NCBI GenBank assembly: GCA_037379885.1
Contig: JARRJC010000016.1
Location: 1 to 39,388, forward strand
Source: Limibacillus sp.
Lineage (GTDB): Bacteria > Pseudomonadota > Alphaproteobacteria > Kiloniellales > CECT-8803
Direction of reading: 5' to 3'
Length of the DNA: 39,388 nucleotides
This document shows positions 17,317 through 24,444 of the stretch, one piece after another. A model generated the notes under the pieces. It was not told where the DNA came from and made no database searches. It saw nothing but the letters and a program-made list of their open reading frames with translations. A program made the translations under genes and the position numbers. Numbering within the stretch: position 1 is the first letter of the stretch; every line of letters starts with the position of its first letter.

Positions 17317-17979
17317 TCAGTTGGTTTCGGTCAGTTTGGGATCGCCCACGGCGCCGCTCGCCAGCCGCTGCTTCAAGTCGTCGATCAGGCCGCTCACGCT
17401 GCCGCCGTTGCGCTGAAGCTGGGTCGTGTACTCCGAGCGGAGCGTGATGGCCATGGAGAGGTTCTCCACCCGGACGTCGACGATCTTGAAGTCGCCGCCG
17501 TCGCGCTTGAGCAGGCGCCAGGCAATCTTCACCGGCTCCTCACCGGGGCGCGTCAGGGTCGAGAATACGTCAAAGACCTGACCTGAATTGCCGGCCTCGG
17601 ACACACGGTCCACCGTCAAGTCCATGCCTTCTTGATAGAGATCGAAGACCGGCAGGAAGCGCGCCGTCAGCACGTCCGAGAAGACCGTCTTGAACATTTG
17701 ACGTTCGTTGTCGCTCGCCTGCCGCCAATACTTGGCCAGGACGAAGGAGGAAACCGCCTCCACATCGAACCCTTCGTTCAGGAGCGTCTGGAAGCGTGCG
17801 CGGCGGTCCTCGGAGGCGACAGACTGATCGGTCAACTGCTCCAGCGACACGTCGCGAAGCTGCACGATAAAGGCGTCGGGCTCATCGGCCGTCAGATAGT
17901 CGTTCGCTCCCGCGGGCAGACTCCATACCAACAGTGTGGCCAGGAAAAAGGCGGAAAAAGAGCGTAGAGAGGCTCGCAT
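17317..17979 (-). CDS. mlaC: MlaC-family phospholipid-binding periplasmic protein
   Basis: MlaC shuttles phospholipids between the outer-membrane MlaA complex and the inner-membrane MlaFEDB transporter. From the ATG at 17979 the product is 220 aa with a signal peptide (MRASLRSFSAFFLATLLVWSLP..., cleavage probably after PAGA). The mature part has the MlaC/Ttg2D pattern: FDVEAVSSFVLAKYWRQAS, an F..V..D.L.....P.F.LY core, then the strands KIAWRLLKRDGGDFKIVDVRVENLSMAITLRSEY. A GTG six codons upstream (17997) is an alternative start. mlaA lies upstream on the same strand (58-bp gap); the inner-membrane mlaFED genes are not here. Confidence 0.88.
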   Translation of the reverse strand: MRASLRSFSAFFLATLLVWSLPAGANDYLTADEPDAFIVQLRDVSLEQLTDQSVASEDRRARFQTLLNEGFDVEAVSSFVLAKYWRQASDNERQMFKTVFSDVLTARFLPVFDLYQEGMDLTVDRVSEAGNSGQVFDVFSTLTRPGEEPVKIAWRLLKRDGGDFKIVDVRVENLSMAITLRSEYTTQLQRNGGSVSGLIDDLKQRLASGAVGDPKLTETN

Positions 17980-18037
17980 CACGTTGAGTGGCTCCACAGT
18001 CGAGCGCCGACCGGGCCCCTGTTAAGACCCTTTCGGC

Positions 18038-18808
18038 TTAGTTGCCGTCCAGACCGGGCGTCGGGAAACTCTCGAGATCCCCTTCGCCATTGTTGATGGC
18101 GATACGCCGGTTCTGGGTGTAGAGGGAGCGCACACGGGCATAGAAGTCAACAGAATCCGCGCGAAGTTCCTCAATCGTCTCAATGTTGCGTGAGCGCGAA
18201 TCCACGGCCCCCACGACCCCGCGGCCGATCGGAAGGAACTGCACGAGGTTGTCGCTATTGATGTAGTTGATCGGATCGAAGAAGAGGTCGACCACCATCC
18301 CGGTCGTGTCGCGGAAGTTGCTGGGTCCCAGGAGCGGCAGGATCAGATAGGGGCCTTCCTCGACACCGCCGACGCCCATGGTCTGCCCGAAGTCCTCGTC
18401 GCGGTAGGGATAGCCCTCAAGCTCGGCGATATCCACGAGGCCGCCGGTGCTGGCCGTGTTGATGAAGAAGCGTTGGGCCGTGTTCAACGCGCCGTCCCAG
18501 TCGCCTTGCAGGACATTGTTGACCAGAACCACCGGCGAGGAGAGGTTGCGCAGGAAGTCGCGCACCACATCGCGCGCGCCGGGCGCCAGGACCGTGCGGT
18601 AGCCCTTGGCGGCAGGGGTGAGAATGGCGTCATCGATCGCCAGGTTCACCTCGAACATGACGCGGTTGTAGTCCTCGAAGGGGTCTTCGATGCCGTCTTC
18701 GCTGAAGGTGCTCGCCCGGTCGCCCATCGCCGAACAGCCGCCGAGCGCCAGCGGCAAACCCAGCAAGAACGCCAAAGTCACGCCGCGAAGATTTTGTGTC
18801 AGGTGCAT
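18038..18808 (-). CDS. mlaA: MlaA (VacJ) outer-membrane lipoprotein
   Basis: MlaA sits in the outer membrane, removes phospholipids mislocalised to the outer leaflet and hands them to MlaC. The 256-residue product has a lipoprotein signal peptide with lipobox LALGGC (Cys25) and the family hallmarks: DPFEDYNRVMFEVNLAIDD near residues 42-60, NLSSPVVLVNNVLQGD, RFFINTASTGGLVDIA and LPLLGPSNFRDTTG. The C-terminal tail is polar. It probably forms an operon with mlaC just downstream, as in many alphaproteobacteria. Confidence 0.93.
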   Translation of the reverse strand: MHLTQNLRGVTLAFLLGLPLALGGCSAMGDRASTFSEDGIEDPFEDYNRVMFEVNLAIDDAILTPAAKGYRTVLAPGARDVVRDFLRNLSSPVVLVNNVLQGDWDGALNTAQRFFINTASTGGLVDIAELEGYPYRDEDFGQTMGVGGVEEGPYLILPLLGPSNFRDTTGMVVDLFFDPINYINSDNLVQFLPIGRGVVGAVDSRSRNIETIEELRADSVDFYARVRSLYTQNRRIAINNGEGDLESFPTPGLDGN

Positions 18809-19096
18809 CGTAAGAAATCCCCAAAATAGGCTTCACAATCCCGATGACGCCCGGTCTTCCCCGGGACATGAACCGCTCTCTATACGGTTCCGCCCCTTGT
18901 TTTCGGGATGCCGCCGGTCGAACCTCAACCTGTCGCGTTCGATCGATCAATCCCCTGTTCCGATCAAACTTCGCCGAGACTCGTGCATCAGCATCAGGGA
19001 GTAGCACAAGGCGCGTGGCTTCGCTACTCGGCAGCGCAGCAAAGTAGGCTTGTCGACCCAACGCTGTTGCAAAAATAACACAGTCTTTTGATACAC
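18809..19096. other. Intergenic region upstream of mlaA
   Basis: These 288 bp separate mlaA from the 3' end of the BASS transporter gene on the same strand. I see no convincing gene. Notable sequence is the self-complementary TTCGATCGATCAA region near 18937-18949. The promoter of the mla operon must lie here, but I could not assign hexamers. Confidence 0.4.
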
Positions 19097-20032
19097 TTAT
19101 CCAGCAAGTTTCTTCAACCAGTGCGTATAGAGGGGTTTTTGCAGGAGTGGCAGGGTGTACATCGGCAATTGCGCCACGGCGAAGAACAGCGCGACGCCCG
19201 GGTCGGCGCCGGGCGGCAGGGCGGCCAGAAGCAGTCCCATGTTGCAGTTTCCGCTCGCCAATCCCACGGAAAGCGCCTTCTTGAGGCCCAACCGCCAGGC
19301 GATCAAGGTGCCCGCAAGTTGCAAGAGCGGGTTGGCGGCCAGCCCTGCGGCGGTCCAGAGCAGGACCCTCTCCGGTTCAGCAAGCGCCAGCGGTCCGACC
19401 CCCTTCATGATCCCGATCGCAAAGAGCGTCATCAGGAGCACGATGACACCGTTGAGGGCGTCGCCCTTGGCGGCGAGCCGCGCGGGTCCCACCCGCTTGC
19501 GAATGAGGCCCGCGGCCAGGAAGGACAGTCCGACGAGAAGCCCGAGTCGCAGCATGAAGGGCGCGAGTCCGATGTTGAGTTCCAACCCCAGCAGCATCAG
19601 GGCAAGGGGCGGCACGGTGATCGGGGTCAGGAGTGTCGAAACCAGGGCCACGACCAGGAGCAGCGCGCCGTCCAAGCCCAGCAGCAGCGCGATCGCGGCG
19701 GCCCCCAGTATCGGCGGCGCGCAGGCCATCAGCACGATCCCGGCGGTCAGGTCCTGAGGAAGGGGCGTCACGCTCAGGACCGCAAGCGCGGCAATGGCTG
19801 ACCCGATCTGCATCCAGATCACCAGCAGGCCTATCAGAAAGGGTCGGCGCACCGCCTCCAGCAGTTGGCCCCAGTCGATCCGAAGCAGCGCCGTGAACAG
19901 CAGCAAGGCCACGACGATGGGAAGGAAAGGCCGCAGCAGGGCGGCCAGCGGAGGGACCAGAAGGCCCAGAAAGACCGCCAGGAACAGCACCCGCGTTCCG
20001 TTCCGGCCCAAGCGGCTTAGAAGCTCCATCAT
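19097..20032 (-). CDS. BASS-family (bile acid:sodium symporter-like) transporter
   Basis: The 311-residue product is highly hydrophobic with about nine to ten membrane segments, typical of the bile acid:sodium symporter/ArsB-ACR3-like superfamily. The conserved elements are the discontinuous-helix region LMACAPPILGAAAIALLLGLD near residues 101-121 and the C-terminal SVGLASGNCNMGLLLAA (about 254-270), where family members have the substrate and sodium-site helices. The real substrate (organic anion, 2-keto acid or similar) cannot be inferred. It is divergent from the thioesterase gene. Confidence 0.8.
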   Translation of the reverse strand: MMELLSRLGRNGTRVLFLAVFLGLLVPPLAALLRPFLPIVVALLLFTALLRIDWGQLLEAVRRPFLIGLLVIWMQIGSAIAALAVLSVTPLPQDLTAGIVLMACAPPILGAAAIALLLGLDGALLLVVALVSTLLTPITVPPLALMLLGLELNIGLAPFMLRLGLLVGLSFLAAGLIRKRVGPARLAAKGDALNGVIVLLMTLFAIGIMKGVGPLALAEPERVLLWTAAGLAANPLLQLAGTLIAWRLGLKKALSVGLASGNCNMGLLLAALPPGADPGVALFFAVAQLPMYTLPLLQKPLYTHWLKKLAG

Positions 20033-20062
20033 TCCGCCGCTCCGCCACCCTCTGGCGCTTGG

Positions 20063-20090
20063 TTGACCCCTAGCCCCGTTGCTATATCGT
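20063..20090 (+). promoter_or_regulatory. Candidate promoter for the thioesterase operon
   Basis: TTGACC at 20063-20068 is a strong -35 match; TATCGT at 20085-20090, 16 bp downstream, is a moderate -10. Transcription would start near 20097, about 29 nt before the chosen start codon. Confidence 0.4.
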
Positions 20091-20125
20091 CAGGCTCGCG
20101 GTGGCAACAGGGGAGCCGTATTCCG

Positions 20126-20665
20126 ATGACCGTCAAGGGGACCGATAAGGGGATCGACGAGGAGGCCGGGCAGAGCTGGGACGCGATCTTTGAAACCGAG
20201 GTCCTGCCGGAATGGGTGGACTACAACGGTCATATGAACGTCGCCTACTACGTTCTGGTGTTCGATGGCGCCACCGATGCCTTCATGGACCGGATCGGAC
20301 TGGACGCCCAGCGGCGGAAAAGGGACGGCAATACCCTTTTCACCGTTGAAGGGCACATTACCTACAAGAGTGAGGTTCATCTGGGCGACCGGCTTGTCTG
20401 CGACCTTCAGCTTCTGGGATATGACGAGAAGCGTCTGCGGTTCATGAGCCGGATGTACCACAAGGAAAAGGGATACCTGGCGGCAACCATGGAATGGCTT
20501 CATCTGCACGTCGATCTGAAATCGCGCCGCGTCACTCCGATCCCGGAGGATGTCTCGGCGAAACTCGCCGGGATCCTGGAGGCTCAAAGCGGCGCGCCTT
20601 GGCCGGAAGAGGCCGGACGGGCCATCACCCGGCCAGAGGGCTGCGCGCTGGGGCAGAAGCGATGA
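20126..20665 (+). CDS. Thioesterase family protein (hotdog fold)
   Basis: The 179-residue product has the hotdog acyl-CoA thioesterase motif EWVDYNGHMNVAYYVLVFDG (about residues 29-48), followed by a long helix and strands (GHITYKSEVHLGDRLVCDLQLLGYDEKRLRFMSRMYH). The motif closely resembles the betainyl-CoA thioesterase domain of carnitine-degradation enzymes, so a short polar acyl-CoA is a plausible substrate (inference); no carnitine genes are nearby. The ATG at 20126 follows AGGGGAG; the frame is open to 20063, but that part would overlap the predicted promoter. Its stop overlaps the next start (ATGA). Confidence 0.83.
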   Translation: MTVKGTDKGIDEEAGQSWDAIFETEVLPEWVDYNGHMNVAYYVLVFDGATDAFMDRIGLDAQRRKRDGNTLFTVEGHITYKSEVHLGDRLVCDLQLLGYDEKRLRFMSRMYHKEKGYLAATMEWLHLHVDLKSRRVTPIPEDVSAKLAGILEAQSGAPWPEEAGRAITRPEGCALGQKR

Positions 20666-21174
20666 AAGTCACCGCGCTTCTATGCTCCTTACTGGCGGGT
20701 CTGCTGCTTGCCGGAACCCCTGGGGTCGCCTCTGCGGCTTGTGCCGATCCGCCGGCGCCGGGGGTGAACTTGGACCGGTGCGCGCTGGACGGCTTGGACT
20801 TGACGCGCCTGGACCTGGAGGGAGCGCGCATCCGCTCGGCCTCGTTCCTGCGCGCCGACCTGAGCGACAGCAACCTGAGCGGGGTCGAGGGCTATCAGTC
20901 CAAGTTCGTCAACGCGACGGCGGTCGGCGTCAATTTCGACGAGGCCAAGCTGTTCCAGGCGGACATGACCAAGGCCAAGCTGATGGATTCCAGCTTCCGT
21001 GGCGCCGATCTTCGGAACGCCCGGCTCTATCGCGCCGACCTCAGTGGGGCCGACCTGACCGGCGCCAAGCTCGAGGGGTCGGACATCACCCGCACCGAGC
21101 TTTCGGGCGCGACCTGGACAGATGGCAAGACGGTCTGCGCGGAGGGGTCGGTCGGGCGCTGCAACTGGCGCTGA
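20662..21174 (+). CDS. Exported pentapeptide-repeat protein
   Basis: The 170-residue product has a clear signal peptide (residues 1-26, hydrophobic LLCSLLAGLLLAG, cleavage after ASA). The mature chain is about 20 pentapeptide repeats of the A(D/N)Lxx type (LDGLDLTRLDLEGARIRSAS, then FLRADLSDSNLSG..., ADLRNARLYRADLSGADLTGAKL), expected to form a right-handed quadrilateral beta helix. Three cysteines at the C-terminal end and two near the mature N-terminus could form disulfides in the periplasm. No function is known; the gyrase-protecting Qnr role is unlikely for an exported protein. The start overlaps the thioesterase stop by 4 bp. Confidence 0.85.
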   Translation: MKVTALLCSLLAGLLLAGTPGVASAACADPPAPGVNLDRCALDGLDLTRLDLEGARIRSASFLRADLSDSNLSGVEGYQSKFVNATAVGVNFDEAKLFQADMTKAKLMDSSFRGADLRNARLYRADLSGADLTGAKLEGSDITRTELSGATWTDGKTVCAEGSVGRCNWR

Positions 21175-21181
21175 GCTTGCT

Positions 21182-21688
21182 TCAGCGCGCCGTCTCGGCC
21201 TCGCCGGCGAGACGCTCCAGCTCGTCGCCCTCCAAGCGATAGCCCAGCCATTCCGCCTGGTGGCTCATGCCGATCCGTTCATAGAACTGGCGCGCTGGGT
21301 TCCAGTGCAGCACCGAGAGATCCAGCCGCCGGAAGTCTTGCTCCTGGCAGATCCGGGCCAGACGCGCGAGCAGGGCCCGTCCCAGTCCGGCGCCCCGTGC
21401 TGAGGGTGAGACGAAGAGGTCCTCCAGATAGATGCCGGGCCGCCCTTCGAAGGTCGAGAAGTTGTGGAAGTAAAGCGCAAAGCCCAGCGCTTGCCGTTCT
21501 CCGCTTTCCGCCACTTCTTCGGCCAGCAGGCAGTGGAAGTAGGGCCGTTCGCCAAAACCCATCTCGGCGATGTCCTGCTCGCTGGCCTTCACCTTGTGCT
21601 CCAGCTCCTCGAAGACGGCGAGTTCGCGGACCAGGCGGTAGATGGCCGGGCTGTCGGCGCGTGTCGCTTGGCGTATCTCATATCGCAT
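21182..21688 (-). CDS. GNAT-family N-acetyltransferase (SSAT-like)
   Basis: The 168-residue product has the GNAT fold. It starts with the YEIRQATRADSPAIYRLVRELAVFEEL segment typical of the diamine (spermidine/spermine) N1-acetyltransferase-like group; the acetyl-CoA-binding motif A is in LEDLFVSPSARGAGLGRALLARLA (about residues 92-115), and the C-terminal LSVLHWNPARQFYERIGM is also group-typical. Its predicted acceptor is a primary amine, possibly a polyamine or thialysine, but this is by similarity only. It is convergent with the pentapeptide gene (7-bp gap). Confidence 0.85.
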   Translation of the reverse strand: MRYEIRQATRADSPAIYRLVRELAVFEELEHKVKASEQDIAEMGFGERPYFHCLLAEEVAESGERQALGFALYFHNFSTFEGRPGIYLEDLFVSPSARGAGLGRALLARLARICQEQDFRRLDLSVLHWNPARQFYERIGMSHQAEWLGYRLEGDELERLAGEAETAR

Positions 21689-21719
21689 GGACGGCTTTCC
21701 TTCTTGTTCGGCGGGGGAG

Positions 21720-21750
21720 TTTACAGAGGCGGGGAGCGCGCTGCTATAGT
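21720..21750 (+). promoter_or_regulatory. Candidate promoter for the lipoprotein gene
   Basis: TATAGT at 21745-21750 is a good -10 element; TTTACA (21720-21725) or TTACAG (21721-21726) lies 18-19 bp upstream as -35. Start of transcription is expected near 21757, about 33 nt before the ATG. Confidence 0.5.
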
Positions 21751-21789
21751 CCGGCGAGTGTCGTCATCTTCTAACGGTCCGGGAGTCCC

Positions 21790-22233
21790 ATGACCATCTC
21801 TGGCGTCTTTGGAAAGAAGCTGTCTTTGGTGCTAGCGCCCTTGATCTTGGCGGCCTGCGCGGCGGATATGACGAGTGCCGTGGAGATTCCGCGCGACGAA
21901 AACGGCGCTGCTTTCCTCACCTATCAGGAGGCTCGCGGCCCGCTGGCCAACTTCGTCGACGCCGGCGCGCCCGACGGCTTTGCGCGGGTCTCGCCAACAG
22001 CGCCGCCCTCCGGCTTCAGCCAAGGAGAGCAGAGCAGCTATTGGATGGGCATGACGGCAGGGGGCTTGGAGGATTGCGGCTTCAGGGACACCGCCAGAGA
22101 GCTGGAGCAGCGCAGCGCGGAGCGCAGCGCCTTCGTCGCCGGGCAACTGAAGATAAAAGGCAAACCGCTTGTCAGCTGCCAGGCCGCCAAACGTTTCGCC
22201 GAGGCGATTCTGGCCGCTTTCGAACCGCGCTAA
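21790..22233 (+). CDS. Putative lipoprotein of unknown function (147 aa)
   Basis: The product has a lipoprotein-type signal (LSLVLAPLILAAC, lipobox Cys23). The rest is a small soluble domain with two further cysteines (C96 region in LEDCGF and LVSCQA), consistent with a disulfide in the periplasm, and helical segments (FRDTARELEQRSAERSAF, AAKRFAEAILAAF). I recognise no family. The residue after the lipid Cys is Ala, so outer-membrane sorting is expected by the usual rule. It is followed convergently by the PilZ gene (47-bp gap). Confidence 0.7.
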   Translation: MTISGVFGKKLSLVLAPLILAACAADMTSAVEIPRDENGAAFLTYQEARGPLANFVDAGAPDGFARVSPTAPPSGFSQGEQSSYWMGMTAGGLEDCGFRDTARELEQRSAERSAFVAGQLKIKGKPLVSCQAAKRFAEAILAAFEPR

Positions 22234-22280
22234 CCATTCCTCCGGCGCGCGGACGATGGACAGTGCAGCGGGCCCGCAAG

Positions 22281-22685
22281 CTAGACGATCTGGTCTTCGT
22301 TCAGGTCCATCACGAAGACGTTGTCGGAAAACGCGCCCTGGGCGATCAGAAGCAGATCGCGCTCTTCGATAGAGAGATCGAGGAACTTCAAGGCCACCGA
22401 CTCCTTCTCGACGCGGATGACGCGGGCCTTCGTGTTCTGGACCAGAGCCGTGCGCTTGCCGGAGATTCGCAAGGTGACGTCGATCTTGTCGCCTTCGGCG
22501 AGCCCGGTCAGCCCTTCAACGGCGCAACCGCCGGCGGACCAGTCGATCAGCTCGTAGCGCTCCTTCTCGTAATAGAGCTCGCAAGCGCCTTTGCTGCGCG
22601 GGAACTGCCGCCGGTCGCGCGGGTCGGAGATGCCGTCGCCTGCGCCGAGCGTCTTCGTGGCGTTGGAAAAACGGTCGTAGAGCAT
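22281..22685 (-). CDS. PilZ-domain (c-di-GMP-binding) protein
   Basis: This 134-residue protein is essentially one PilZ domain. The two c-di-GMP-binding motifs are intact: RRQFPR with the RxxxR pattern (Arg26-Arg30) and DWSAGG (Asp48, Ser50, Gly53), matching [DN]xSxxG. The following strands (KIDVTLRISG..., KARVIRVEKESVALKFLDLS) complete the barrel. It should bind cyclic di-GMP and act as an effector of motility, surface attachment or exopolysaccharide. It starts 2 bp after the stop of the repeat-protein gene, so the two are one operon and probably one function. Confidence 0.9.
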   Translation of the reverse strand: MLYDRFSNATKTLGAGDGISDPRDRRQFPRSKGACELYYEKERYELIDWSAGGCAVEGLTGLAEGDKIDVTLRISGKRTALVQNTKARVIRVEKESVALKFLDLSIEERDLLLIAQGAFSDNVFVMDLNEDQIV

Positions 22686-22687
22686 GG

Positions 22688-24241
22688 TTATCCTCCCGTG
22701 GTCGAAAGTTGGATGTTGTCGGCCAAGGCCTCGGCCGCATCAAAGCTGGGGTTCAGGTTCACTGAGGCGCCGCCGTCGGTCAGGCTGTCTCCGTCGATCA
22801 CCGCGAGCGTGACCGGGCCGCCCTCTTCGCTGCCGCTCTCGACCTGCACCGCGATATCCCAACCCCGTCCGTCACGTTGCAGAAGGTAGGTCAGGCTGGT
22901 GCTGTCGTAGTCCGCGATGACCTCTGACAGGTCGAGCGTGCTGCCTCCCGCTTCGGGGGCTGCGATGTCGAATCCCGTGAGAACAAGCGGCTCTTCCCCA
23001 AGGGTCTGAAGCGCCGCGCCGACTTGCTCGTCCGAGGGGCCGTCCGCGTCGTCTTCGTTCTGGCCTGGCGGGGTGCCGCCGTTGCCGCTGCCCGGACCGC
23101 TGCCTTCGGTATTGCCGCCGCCATTACCGGAGTTCGGCGTATTGCCGTTTCCGTTGCCGGGGCCGCCGGGCTCGGCGGAAACGCTCTCTGACCCTTCGTC
23201 TTCGTCTTCGATCTGCCCAGGCGGCATACCGCCGTTGCCGCTGCCCGGACCGCTGCCGCCGGTGTTGCCGCCGCCGTTGCCTGGGTTGCCCTCGTTGCCG
23301 TTTCCGTTGCCGGGACCACTGCCCTCGACGACCTCACCCGGCTCCTCTTCACTGTCCCCGACTGGACCGACCTCACCGGGATCACTCTCGCCGGGACCAC
23401 TCTCTCCGGGGTCGCCCTCGCCGGGATCGCCCTCGCCGGGATCGCCCTCGCCGGGATCGCCGTCGCCGGGGTCGCCCTCTCCAGGGTCGCCCTCTCCTGG
23501 GCTACCCTCACCAGGGCTACCCTCACCGGGACCTTCCTCTTCCGGATTGGCGGCTTGAGGCGGCGGGGGCGTCTGCCCGCCTGAAAGGTCCGGGCTGTCG
23601 CCGTTCTGCGCCACGCCGCCGTCGGGGCTTCCACCAGCCGAAGACTCGGCGGGCGGATCGCTGGGAGAAGGATTGCCTGCGGGAGAAGCCTCCCCCGGCT
23701 CCGTTGAAGCGTTGACGCGCGGTTGGTCGGGGAGCGGGCTGCCACCCTCGCTTTCACCGGACAGGAAACCCAGCGTGGAGAGCCCCTCCAGGGCGGTCAG
23801 GCCGGGTGCTTCGAAATCGCCGCCGCTGCCCTGAGCCTCCTGATCCCCTTCGTCGGGGTCGGCTGCGCCCGCAGCGGGCTCGATCTGCAGGAGCTGCTCC
23901 AGCTCACGTGTGCTCAACTCCAGGAGGTCGGGCAACTCCGCCGGAGGCGCACCCTCTGCGCCGCCCGGCTCAAATCCTTGAGCAAGCTGCGCGTTGCCCG
24001 GCGCGCCCTGCGGCGGCGTCTGGCCGGCTTCTGCAAGCTGAAGGCCTGCGCCTTCGAAAACGATGGTCGCGCCGTCCGGGAAGCGCACCACCAGGTCGCC
24101 GTTTTCCACGGTCATTGTGGAGCTGCCGGCGTCAAAGGCGATGCGGACCGGCTGACCCGCCGGAACTTTCACGGTTTCCTCGGCGCCCGGGCGCTCTACA
24201 GCGACGACGCCCTTTGCCGCGTCCTGCACATTCAAGACCAT
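22688..24241 (-). CDS. Gly/Pro/Glu-rich repeat protein, possible secreted adhesin-like protein
   Basis: The 517-residue product has no signal peptide. Residues 1-65 form a compact beta-rich module (ERPGAEETVKVPAGQP, then GDLVVRFPDGATIVFEG) like the N-terminal modules of large RTX-type adhesins. Residues 95-305 are low-complexity and acidic, with a PGEGDPGEG array at 238-285. Residues 309-350 and 360-401 are two copies of a roughly 42-residue Gly/Asn-rich segment (GPGNGNGN...PPGQ). Residues 434-517 (LDLSEVI..., WDIAVQVESG) look like a folded C-terminal domain that may serve as a type I secretion signal. The resemblance to adhesin ends is from memory. It is the first gene of an operon with the PilZ protein; a CtrA-type site lies upstream. 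Confidence 0.72.
   Translation of the reverse strand: MVLNVQDAAKGVVAVERPGAEETVKVPAGQPVRIAFDAGSSTMTVENGDLVVRFPDGATIVFEGAGLQLAEAGQTPPQGAPGNAQLAQGFEPGGAEGAPPAELPDLLELSTRELEQLLQIEPAAGAADPDEGDQEAQGSGGDFEAPGLTALEGLSTLGFLSGESEGGSPLPDQPRVNASTEPGEASPAGNPSPSDPPAESSAGGSPDGGVAQNGDSPDLSGGQTPPPPQAANPEEEGPGEGSPGEGSPGEGDPGEGDPGDGDPGEGDPGEGDPGEGDPGESGPGESDPGEVGPVGDSEEEPGEVVEGSGPGNGNGNEGNPGNGGGNTGGSGPGSGNGGMPPGQIEDEDEGSESVSAEPGGPGNGNGNTPNSGNGGGNTEGSGPGSGNGGTPPGQNEDDADGPSDEQVGAALQTLGEEPLVLTGFDIAAPEAGGSTLDLSEVIADYDSTSLTYLLQRDGRGWDIAVQVESGSEEGGPVTLAVIDGDSLTDGGASVNLNPSFDAAEALADNIQLSTTGG
23039..23317 (-). repeat. Imperfect internal duplication in the repeat protein
   Basis: Codons for residues 309-350 (23192-23317) and 360-401 (23039-23164) encode near-identical Gly/Asn-rich segments ending in PPGQ plus an acidic patch. 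The duplication is visible in the DNA as well as the protein. Confidence 0.8.
23387..23530 (-). repeat. 15-bp coding minisatellite (PGEGD array)
   Basis: About nine copies of a 15-bp unit (plus strand CCGGGATCGCCCTCG and variants) encode tandem PGEGD/S pentapeptides at residues 238-285. The central copies are nearly identical, suggesting recent expansion and possible length variation between strains. Confidence 0.85.
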
Positions 24242-24314
24242 GGCTTTTCCCTCAATCCGTCCATAACCGGGTCTTTGCGACCTTCGGAATTGGAAAAAGC
24301 TTCGCAGGAAACTC

Positions 24315-24329
24315 TTAAGTTTAATTTAA
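24315..24329. promoter_or_regulatory. CtrA-type binding site TTAA-N7-TTAA
   Basis: TTAA at 24315-24318 and TTAA at 24326-24329 are separated by exactly 7 bp, the full consensus of the alphaproteobacterial cell-cycle/motility regulator CtrA. It lies 73 bp upstream of the repeat-protein start codon in the divergent 203-bp gap, in locally AT-rich DNA. Confidence 0.45.
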
Positions 24330-24408
24330 TGCGAAATAATTCACCCGGGGCCAGGCGCCGCCTGCATTTTCCTCCAGGCCAGAAGGTCTTTTACCTCTCC
24401 GGGCATTC

Positions 24409-24431
24409 GTGGTTACTCTGGGTCTAACCAC
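24409..24431. promoter_or_regulatory. Inverted repeat upstream of the CLC channel gene
   Basis: GTGGTTA (24409-24415) and TAACCAC (24425-24431) are perfect complements with a 9-bp spacer, ending 13 bp before the chosen ATG. It could be an operator or a leader hairpin; it also argues against the GTG at 24409 as start. Confidence 0.45.
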
Positions 24432-24444
24432 CAGAAGCGGAATG

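Noticed and set aside
18937-18949. Self-complementary GATCGATC stretch upstream of mlaA
   Set aside because: It is short and of a type that occurs by chance; no promoter geometry supports an operator.
23387-23530. Short repeats that could suggest a CRISPR array
   Set aside because: The units are 15 bp, contiguous, without unique spacers, and encode in-frame PGEGD repeats; no cas genes are present.
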